A DNA stretch of 64,000 bases from positions 434,001 through 498,000 of the forward strand of contig NW_027305508.1 in the NCBI RefSeq assembly GCF_039555335.1, in the 5' to 3' direction. The position numbers and the translations under genes are program-made. How positions within the stretch are numbered: the stretch's first letter is position 1; the number at the start of each line of letters is the position of its first letter. Source of the DNA: Amphiura filiformis (lineage: Eukaryota > Echinodermata > Ophiuroidea > Amphilepidida > Amphiuridae). This document shows positions 55,734 to 64,000 of the stretch, piece by piece. A model generated the notes under the pieces. That model saw nothing but the letters and a program-made list of their open reading frames with translations, was not told where the DNA came from and made no database searches.

Positions 55734-56284
55734 TTATAATGTATGGTCGTCCTCTTGCTCTGATATTGTTGGTATACAGCCCCCATCTTTATAGGACGTT
55801 GTCCCATTACTATAGATAGTTGTCCCATTACTTGGTTCTCTACTATTATCACCGTTGCCATTTTCGCTTCCTTGATGGCCGCGGAAACGAGCCAACAAAT
55901 TCAGGTTCATACTAGGCATACTTGGCAACCAGTTTCTAGGACGACCTGTGCAATACACTTCCGACACTGTGTCCCATGATTCGGCATCGTCCCTACATGG
56001 TATTGCAACTGAGTTTGACGATGCCCCGATATCGTCGTGTTCGTGTTCGTCGTCTCTCTGCTCGGGATCTTCCTCATCACCCGAGCCTTCACTTGAACTT
56101 TGGCCCCTAATGCGTGATAGGATGTTCATATTGACATTGACATTGGGGAGGCTGACACTGGGTAGCCAGTTACGGCGTCCGGCAAATAAGTTCCTGGTGT
56201 GTCTTGCCATTGCTTGGGGTAATGTACATGGCTGTATTCTGGAAATGTAAGAGCCCATGTGCTTCATATAATCTGTGGACATAG
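55734..56284 (-). CDS. Last coding exon of an unrecognised minus-strand gene
   Basis: On the minus strand an acceptor (TTTACCTTAACAG) ends at 56285. The exon starts at 56284 with two bases of a split codon and runs 182 codons from MSTDYMKHMG to a TAA at 55736-55734. The first part is basic and Cys/Pro-containing (RIQPCTLPQAMARHTRNLFA). A motif GRRNWLPSVSLPN...LSRIRG occurs near exon residues 35-60 and again as GRPRNWLPSMPSMN...LARFRG near 113-135. An acidic Ser/Glu/Asp/His-rich spacer lies between them (EGSGDEEDPEQRDDEHEHDD). The tail is polar and ends EQEDDHTL. It looks like the cytosolic tail of a larger protein, but I do not recognise the family and the upstream exon is not visible up to 64 kb. 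Confidence 0.65.
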
Positions 56285-57359
56285 CTGTTAAGGTAAATAA
56301 CAAGATGAAGTATTGAATAGATTCTTAAATTGTAATATGCAATAAAGTTTTTAAGCAAAAATGGAACCAATTTTGCACACTAAAAACCCTCTTCCTTGCC
56401 CCTGGTAATAGACTACTCGGATTAAATTAGTATGATAATTTGATACTATGCTGAAATGAATGAATGCATGAACAAACAGATAAATGGATGGACAAACAAA
56501 TAAATAACAAATACAACACACATCACATGCACACCTGGGCAAATTAAGTTCAAATCAAACTTTGTGTCTTCAATTTTCAGGAAATCATTCCAATATAGAA
56601 TGAACACTTGATTTAACAAGATCTCTCAGGCTATTCAAATAAATGGAAGGGGAAAACCCTTCATTAAGATTTCTGTGAATCCTATAAATAAAGTCTCAAA
56701 TTGAATTTCTTTGTAAAATACTAGCCATACAGCACCTGCGTTTATTCAGAAAATAATTTAACAATTTTGACCAATCTTGTCTTTCGCTTTTTGAAACATA
56801 TCATAAAAAATTAAATTCTTGTCCCCTCCCACTTCAATTTCTGGGATTTATCAGATTTTTCAAAAATTTTAAGAATTGAGAATTCTTTAGGTACTTTTAC
56901 ACAGCTGAATGAATTTATCAGAGAAAAAGGATCACTTCCAAATCTTTTTGTGGTACTCAAGGGGTTTATCCCTCAGAATCTCACATTTGAAAACAAAAAG
57001 AAAAGCACTATTGGAAAAGACCAAAGACTACTAACAATGTTAATTTTACATTGAAGAAAAAAAAACACCCTGCGATCCTCCCATCATCAAGTCATGAAAA
57101 TCCTCTGGACAAGAATAGAAAATGAATTATTATATATTGAACAGAAAATAAAACTGCTTTCAATTTACAGTGTTTTACAGATCAAACTGGACTGCAGTCC
57201 CTGATTCAAGTAAACTATATGCCTTGTTACATGTACTAGCATGTTTGCATTTAGCTCTTTCAATTTCCCCTTTTTTTAACAAGGAGAGCCAGTGTTGCTA
57301 AATAAAAGCATCTTACAGTCTTACGGTCAATTTGCCATAACAGCCTCACTAAAAATGGG
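56285..57359. other. AT-rich stretch, probable intron of the minus-strand gene
   Basis: Lies 5' of the minus-strand exon. No further exon is recognised. Confidence 0.4.
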
Positions 57360-57790
57360 TGGCGAGGATGTGCGGCCACTTTGACTCCTATGTTTTTAAC
57401 TCCCTCTTACCCAATGACCCTTTTTTTGTTTTACTGAACTCCCTCTCACCCAATAACCGCTTTTTTGGTTTTTTGTCACCTAAAATCCCCTCTTTTCAAG
57501 AATTTGAGACAAAATGAAATTTCTCATTGAATGACCCTTTTTTCATTATTTTTGTTTACTTTTTTGTTCAAATTTTGATGACATTTTTCAACAAAAAAAT
57601 TTCAAATGTTGATGAATTTTGTATCAACTTTTATATTTTGACCCAAGATTTTTCCCAGTCTCATGGAAAGGTTTGTCTCACCAAAAGACCCCCTTTTAGG
57701 GCCTTCTCACCAAAAGACCCCCTTTTTATTGTTTAGACTCTCACCAAAAGACCCCTAGTTTTGGACTGCTGTCCTCACATCCCTCCACTT
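57360..57790. repeat. Foldback repeat with CACCAAAAGACCCCC motif array
   Basis: The ends GGCGAGGATGTGCGG and CCTCACATCC are roughly inverted. The interior repeats CTCACCAAAAGACCCCC(TTTT) three times near 57677-57750 and the related CTCACCCAATGACCCTTTTT or variants about five more times from 57408. Confidence 0.7.
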
Positions 57791-59102
57791 CCAAAGTCGT
57801 GCCCCCCCAAAAAAAAATTAAATTCCCAATTAAATTGGACAAAGAAGCATAAAGTTTTGAATTTATTGTGTCATGCCACATCAGTTGTCTTTTGCTACAT
57901 GCTACATGTATTTTCCTTTGTCAGGGCTTATATTACCCCAAATATTTATATTAAAATCATAATTCTGCAATAGAAAAGAGCAATTTATTAGCTTGATCTT
58001 AAGGCCAGAGTAATGGAAGACACATTCGTCCACGACCGAATTTGAGATTTTTTGATATTTATCAACACTAAGATGTATTCTTTCACTTGAAACTGATAAA
58101 ATACAACTTGCTTATATTTATTCGTATTTTTGCTTGATTTATTTCACTCTTTTCAACTCTAAAAAGTCACATGGTTCAAGACAGCTTAGTAAATTGGCGG
58201 GAAATAATGAGTCAGAAATGCGTGAATGCGAAATATTGTGATTCACACATGATTCGCTCGCGTGACGCCAACGCAACTCTGCGCCGTATGTCCAACGTAG
58301 TCAAGGCGCATTCGGTATGTTGTTAACGCCAGCAAATGTGGTGTAAACAAAACAAAAAATTGCAGTCAAAATGCCACTTAGATTTTTTAATTATTTTGAA
58401 TTTTGGCGCACTGAAAGCAGAGATTATAGATTCATTGGTGCAAAAAGATGCATATTTAGACCATGCACCAGATACAGCTTTTACAAGTGTGAAAGTCTTA
58501 CCGCTTTAAAATTTAAGGACGCTTTTGTGCATAATTTTGACATTTTTTTACTAAAACGGCGATTTCTCAGAGTTCACTTTTGACAATATTGCGCGATTTT
58601 TGTGACAAGATAACTCGAAAAATATGCAAGCAAAGGGTAAACTTTTTGCACTATCCTTTAGAGTACATCAAAGTCTAGGGAAGGTTTTTTCATTTTTTTT
58701 AAATATTTGTTTTAAACAAAAATATACACCATTATGTGCAATTTTTAGCTTAATAGAGTGACAAAATGGCTTTTTTCACATGTTTTTTTCAATATTTCAA
58801 AAAAGAGACGAATTTCAAAAAATAAAAAACCTTCCCTAAGTTCATGTCTCTTCTTCATGAAAAGCTAACTGATTTTTTTTTACTCGAACGGATTTTTTTC
58901 TAAGTTGTCACAAAAAAATGAGGTAAAAGTGAATTTTTGTGATTTTTTCAAAAACTTGAGATTTTTGAACAAATCTGACGTCACCATGGGATTCCTTGAC
59001 TCATTTCCTTTCCAAAAATGTATAGTTTTATATACTTTGGACATACAATTCAGAAAATAATGAAGCTTGAAAAGGTCCACGTTCTCTCCCATTACTCTGC
59101 CC
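57791..59102. other. AT-rich non-coding stretch
   Basis: No gene is seen. A weak inverted repeat pairs AGGGAAGGTTTTTTCATTTT (58677) with AAAAAATAAAAAACCTTCCCT (about 58820). Confidence 0.45.
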
Positions 59103-59106
59103 TTAA

Positions 59107-59760
59107 GGGCTGGGGTATGAAACGTTTGGACAGTATTTATTGTGGGACATTAGAGCACATCAGACATATCGATTGCATTCTGAATACGAAGAATGTCATT
59201 CTGATATCAAATAATTTTGATTTTTTGAAATTGCAATTTAATACACATTTTATGGCAAATCATTAAAATTGATATTTTTGATATTTAACAGTACTTGAAG
59301 TAAACTTTATAAATCTGATGATTTATACTTAAAGTGTATGTTGGTGGGATGAAAAGTCGACGATCAATTGAAATTTTGACCTTTCGTATTGAAGATATGG
59401 ATTTTTTTCCCAAAACACCCAAAAAATTAGGTCTTTTTGGGAAAAAATCCATATCTTCAATATGAAAGGTCAAAATTTTCAATTGACCGTCGGCTTTTCC
59501 TCCTGCTACATACACTTTAAGAATATGTCATTAGATTTATATAATTTACTTGAGGACTGTTATATATCAAAATTTGAAAAATATCAAATTTTTATAATTT
59601 GTCATAACATTTGTATTATATTGTGATTTTCAAAAAATGAAAATTATTTGATATCAGAAAGACATGCTTCGTATTCAGAATGCAATTCGATAGGTCTGAG
59701 ATGCTCTCATGTCCCACAAAAAATACTGTCGAAACGCAATAAACGCTCATTTTAGATCCC
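59107..59760. mobile_element. TTAA-flanked foldback element, complete copy
   Basis: Flanked by TTAA at 59103-59106 and 59761-59764. The ends GGG...CCC are followed by inverted GTTTGGACAGTATTTATTG / AAAATACTGTCGAAAC and GTGGGACAT / ATGTCCCAC. A central palindrome GATATGGATTTTTTTCCC is shared with 1-488. Confidence 0.85.
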
Positions 59761-60026
59761 TTAAATAATGCAAAATTCTTTGCTCAAAATCACCCAATTG
59801 GGCACATCAGTGTTGACATTGGCAACACTGTTGTGTAATGCAGTGTCAACACAGGCACGAAGCCAGCACACCATAATACAGGTTATATCCCTGATTGCAT
59901 GTGTGACTGAGTGAGTGTGTACGTGAACCGACTGCCCCTAAGTTCCTGTGGACAAGCAGGTCACATCTTCCATGCTCATCAGCATACAGGTTATTTCAAA
60001 TTCTTAAAACAAACTGGACTTGCAAC

Positions 60027-60190
60027 CAGGGTTAGCGGTGACCAGCTGAGTCCAGGGGTCCAAATTGGCAAATAAAGGGGTCCAGGCATCCAATTCTACA
60101 CAGACGTACAAAATTAAGGGGTCCAAATCACAGGGACCTGCCAAATCAAGGAGTCCTGGACCCCAAGACCCTTTAAAACGCTACCCCTGC
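60027..60190. repeat. Small foldback repeat with GGGGTCCA motif array
   Basis: AGGGTTAGCG and CGCTACCCCT are the inverted ends. GGGGTCC, GGAGTCC or GGACCCC occurs about six times between them. Confidence 0.7.
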
Positions 60191-60349
60191 TTGCAACATT
60201 ATCATGTGGTTGAGATCCACCACACTTTAATAGCTTTTGATGAACAAGCTGCCCTATTAAAAGCAATATTGTAGCATTGTCATAAAATTGTTAGTTGCAC
60301 TATGTCCCTTTTTAATTTTGTGCCGAGCAAATGGGGTAAAACAAAAAAA

Positions 60350-60965
60350 TTGCTATTTCATTGCAGCGCCTACATCGCCAATGCATCGGTCGTTCATGAG
60401 GTCGATGTAATAAATAAGCATTCCATAGATTCATGCATAAACGTCTAAATAAAGAATGGGCATCCATTTATACATCAATGATTTATACAAGACATTCAGC
60501 GATACACAAGTTCAACTAAATCGATCGTATGGATTTAACAACATGTTCCGTCTTATTAAAAATCTCAGGTTTTGTCACAAATAATTGGAGAGCCTTGACA
60601 TTTGCAGAGTATGTTAAGGACCGTTCAATATGGATGCCGGGGTGGGAGTTGAGGTTGTAAGGCGGAAATCCAAATTTTAGGGTCTTGGGAAGAATCTGGT
60701 TTTTTTACTTAAATGAAGAAAACAGGGTAAACAAGGTAGGAATCTAAAATTTTGAGCAGACGCACGGGGGAATGCAGCATTTTTGTCAATTTTTTTTGTC
60801 AAAAATCCCACTCCCCAGGCGTAAACATTGAACAGTCCCTGAAAGTCCCATAAAGTACACATTGTCATGATTGTGTAAATATCAGAATTTTGAAAAAAAA
60901 TTTTTTGAATTTTGAAAAAACTTGAAGGTATCCTCCTCAGGGAATGTTACTATCTTGCTTTAAGC
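60350..60965. repeat. Interrupted copy of the 38060 foldback family
   Basis: Shares CATCGCCAATGCATCGGTCG and the end GGTATCCTCCTCAG...GCTTTAAG with 38060-38521. A nested inverted repeat (GGACCGTTCAATAT at 60620, ATTGAACAGTCCCT at 60827) interrupts it. Confidence 0.65.
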
Positions 60966-62046
60966 GCTTACTTACAAATAGTCTGTGCTACAGACCGTGT
61001 ACCTATATTACTCATAGGGAGATAAACAACTGGGAAACACACACTCTTGAAACCATAGTCGCCGCTTTCGCTATTCGTGGGGCTTTGCGGTTTGTGTCTC
61101 ACGGCTTGTGTCCCCCTAAATCGCGAGTAGTCTTTGACAAAAGGGATAAGTTTTGCATTTCCAAACAAACCTTATTTGCTTTATTATTTGCTGCATTATT
61201 GTGGTAGAGATCTACTCTTTAATAGATTTTGATGAGACCTGGTGCCAAGTTTCTGACTATTCACATTAGTATGTTATCATGGTTATATGGATTGGATTCT
61301 TTCCAATGGGCAAAACAAACAGCTGCATTGTGATAACCCCTGTGTGCCACTAGAACACAATTTACATGTAATTTTCAAGTTTTTGCTCTGTTTACACTGG
61401 GTTGAAGTCGCCATGGAAATCACTTAATAGTCATAATACCGTCATTTCTGTTATCTATGTCAAACATCGGTTGAGTCCTAATTTATTCGTATGAATTTCA
61501 CACTCAATCACTTTGCGCTACTAAGGGATGTATATGTATGATGATGTATTGCACAGTGATAATTTTTTCATAAAAGATGATATAGAGGTTGGGTTCGCAC
61601 AGTTTCCAAAGCAACAGCGACTTTTAATATGATGCTGGGGTGGTTTTTTTCAGACTTGTTACCGAGATATGTCAGTTCGAAATACACACTATTTTTTCGT
61701 CCAAATAATCTTTGATCAACTTTTTTTTTTGCAGTTATCCGGTTAGAGCTCTACAAACTGGGGCATGCATATCATGAGCAAATTGGTAATATTTTTAAAA
61801 TCAGCACCTTACCCGGGGTAGGACCGGCTATCAAAATGACCAGGGGTTGGTGAGAGCCACCATTGGTTTCTACAGTAAAATCCATGATTTTCATTTCACT
61901 CTTGTAAAATTATTCCAAGAGCTACTGAATTTTTACTTGCCTCTTCGTAGACTTTTTACTTGCCTCTTCGTACAATATTATTGTACATAGGCATTTAGGC
62001 ATATTTCACTTTCACACAGCATGTTGTTCCATCAACCTAATACAAC
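60966..62046. other. Non-coding stretch
   Basis: No gene is supported. The plus frame 60944-61207 has no recognised family. Confidence 0.4.
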
Positions 62047-62336
62047 CAGGGTCTTAGCTAGCCACCCATCTGGCCGTCATTTTAGACGCCCAGTTTGCTC
62101 CTGGGACGGGCAAAATTAATGCCTTTGACAGATGCTATATTATAAATTGTATGTTTTGAGAAGCTAATTGACCTTTTTAGTAGACCCAATTTGTAGAACA
62201 AGGCCATATCAGCATACATTTGAACTCTTTGAACCCCCAATGGGCTATAGATGTCTGGTAAATGTTTTAAAGGTCAAATTAGGACAGGCAATTTTATTCA
62301 AATGAAGGGCAACCCTCAATTTCTAGCTAAGACCCT
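62047..62336. repeat. Foldback repeat (CAGGGTCTTAGCTAG ends)
   Basis: CAGGGTCTTAGCTAG and CTAGCTAAGACCCTG are perfect 15-bp inverted ends of a ~290-bp non-coding element. A CT-rich tract follows at 62403-62450. Confidence 0.8.
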
Positions 62337-62945
62337 GTTTACAACTAACTGAACAGACAATAGCTCTGTGCAAAATATTCCATCTCCACAAAATACATTT
62401 AAATATTTTTTCTTTCTTTTTTTTCTTTTTCTTTTTTTTTCTTTTTTGGAATTGGCACTACCAATTCCAATTCATACATTTCAATGTTGGCACTGGTAAT
62501 GGCATGAATTATTTTAGTTTTGCAAACTGATAAATTATGAATTATAAATAAATTTTCAAATAAAAGGTTCAGTCAGATGGTAGTGATTGGTAAATGATCG
62601 ATGCACACAAGGCGCTAATTAGGTTGAAAACCATAGACTAAATATAGAATACAAAAAATGGAAAATGATGAAGCGGGAGAGAAACCCTACATTATTAGCC
62701 GTATTTCTTTGGAACTAATGGGAAGTATAACCCATGTCATTAGCTTGAAAGCAATATTATTATTCATTACTTTACTCATATCCATCTATAGGGATGTAAG
62801 TAGGTAACCATCCTGAACATCAACCCGACCCTTTGAACAGCCATGTGCTTGTCATGGCATTCAGCACTGAATTATTACCCAATTCCAGATTTGTTTCTAA
62901 ATTCCACATTTTTCTTTTATTGCCCCTTTTCTGGAATACTCTAGT

Positions 62946-63104
62946 ATAGGGCCTTTTGACTGTAGTGGTCCATAACCATGCTATATCATAAAACCTGGTT
63001 ATATCCAGAGAACTGCTAAACCCAGACTGCTAATTCCCCAGAATGGAGCGGTTAGTTGGTTTTAGCGGTTCTCGGATATAGTGTGTTTAAAAGGCCCTAT
63101 AGTA
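62946..63104. repeat. Foldback repeat (TATAGGGCCTTTTGAC ends)
   Basis: The left TATAGGGCCTTTT and right AAAAGGCCCTATA ends are inverted. The arms share GGTTATATCC / GGATATAG-type blocks. Confidence 0.75.
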
Positions 63105-63262
63105 GGGCTAGACTTGCATCCACCCATAGATTCCCCAGCTGCAGCTAAGCATTTAAGTGGTTACAAGAAAGGTCAGATCAATGTGACACCTTATTGCATC
63201 CTCTGAACGTGCATACAAATCAAAATATATTTCGATTAGGAAATGATATCCTATAATCAGCT

Positions 63263-64000
63263 TTGATAGTAAGCCACTCTAATATTAAATCATACTTAAA
63301 CAACAGAGAACAAACTGTTAATGTTAACTCAACTCTTTCTGACTTTAGGCCAATTGATATTGGTATTCCTCAGGGCTCAATTTTAGGTCCTTTACTGTTT
63401 ATCATTTTTGTTAACTGTTTACCTAATGCTGTGTCTGAATGTAAAACTGTAATGTATGCTGATGATACCTCTTTAATGTGTAAAGCTAAATGAATCTGAT
63501 CTTAAAATTCAAATGGAGTCATGTCTAAGTAGGGTAGCTGAATGGTTCAAAGTAAACAAACTCACTTTAAATGTTGAAAAGACTAAGTTTATGATCTTTG
63601 GTACAAACAAAATGCTTGAAAAGTTCAACAATGTACATTTATTATATAACAACAATGATATTGAAAGAGTAGATGAGTTTAAATATCTAGGTGTAAAATT
63701 TGATAGCAAGATGTCTTGGTCAGCTCACGTTGATAATGTTAGTAAAACTATTTCCAAAAGAACTGGTATAATAAAACGATAAAATATTTCCTTCCATATA
63801 AAACCACTGTAATGTTATCAAATGCTCTTGTTATTCCCCACTTTGATTATGGCAGCATGGTCTGGTCAAATTTTAGTGTAGAGTACCATAATAGGCTTCA
63901 GGTACTTCATAATAATTTAGCTAGAATAATTCTCTCAGCAGATATAAGGACACCAACTAATGATTTAATGAATACATTGCAGTGGGTTAAACTTGATCAA
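63263..64000 (+). pseudogene. Non-LTR retrotransposon reverse transcriptase fragment, frameshifted, cut by the window end
   Basis: Three consecutive plus-strand frames carry one RT. The first (63263-63493) has SYLNNREQTV, IPQGSILGPLLFIIFVN and the catalytic block YADDTSL. After a one-base shift near 63491, the second (to 63782) has WFKVNKLTLNVEKTKFMIFG and EFKYLGVKFD. After another shift near 63780, the third runs to the window end with FDYGSMVW and NNLARIIL. This order is that of jockey/CR1-type LINEs. Two shifts make it inactive; the 5' part is missing or diverged upstream of 63263. Confidence 0.85.

Noticed and set aside
56351-56542. Further upstream exon of the minus-strand gene
   Set aside because: The frame is repeat-like (Ile/Cys/Tyr-rich) and lacks a donor in suitable phase next to the exon at 56284.
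1-64000. CRISPR arrays, bacterial operons, rRNA genes
   Set aside because: None seen. The tandem arrays present have unit structures and contexts of animal repeats, not repeat-spacer patterns.

Overview
The window is animal nuclear DNA. It is AT-rich, contains GT-AG introns, and is packed with short non-autonomous transposable elements, most of them near-palindromic. I lean towards a marine invertebrate deuterostome such as a hemichordate or echinoderm. The grounds are weak: the intron-rich gene structure, the many foldback repeats, Penelope-like elements, and a sea-urchin-style histone stem-loop motif. No prokaryotic feature, CRISPR array, rRNA gene or convincing functional tRNA gene is present.

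One protein gene can be assembled with confidence. It is a plus-strand REXO5-like (NEF-sp family) DEDDh RNA exonuclease, with 13 coding exons from 17278 to 35797. All splice phases fit and give one 591-residue frame with every catalytic residue present. Its introns hold a tRNA-derived SINE, many MITE-like palindromes, and two large repeat tracts (28.6-30.9 kb and 32.1-32.8 kb) rich in TGACCT/AGGTCA hexamers. Directly downstream of the stop codon, the end of the last exon is repeated three more times in tandem. A second gene is seen only through its last coding exon, on the minus strand (56284-55734). It encodes an acidic tail with a duplicated NWLPS motif, and I do not recognise the family.

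Region by region: 1-15 kb holds several large foldback elements. Two of them (1292-3685 and 7796-10700) have interiors studded with copies of a short element-specific motif. The second carries a nested TA-flanked 675-bp insertion containing an exon-like open frame. 15.5-16.8 kb is a degenerate Penelope-like retroelement: a GIY-YIG remnant between 156-bp inverted arms, with an ~89-bp tandem array in which each unit carries a histone-mRNA-type 3' stem-loop. 17.2-36.3 kb is the REXO5-like gene and its duplicated tail. 36-55 kb is almost all mobile-element debris. It includes at least eight of the nine copies seen of one ~190-bp MITE family. One of these copies is split by a second GIY-YIG Penelope-like element with a 14-bp target duplication, another by a TTAA-flanked 288-bp insert. 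55.7-56.3 kb is the minus-strand exon. 57-63 kb is more foldback elements. 63.26-64 kb is the reverse-transcriptase part of a decayed non-LTR retrotransposon that runs off the window edge.

The most notable observations are the histone-type stem-loop array inside the Penelope-like element, the motif arrays inside several unrelated foldback elements, the tandem array of the REXO5-like terminal exon, and the unannotated exon-like frame at 8343-8573.
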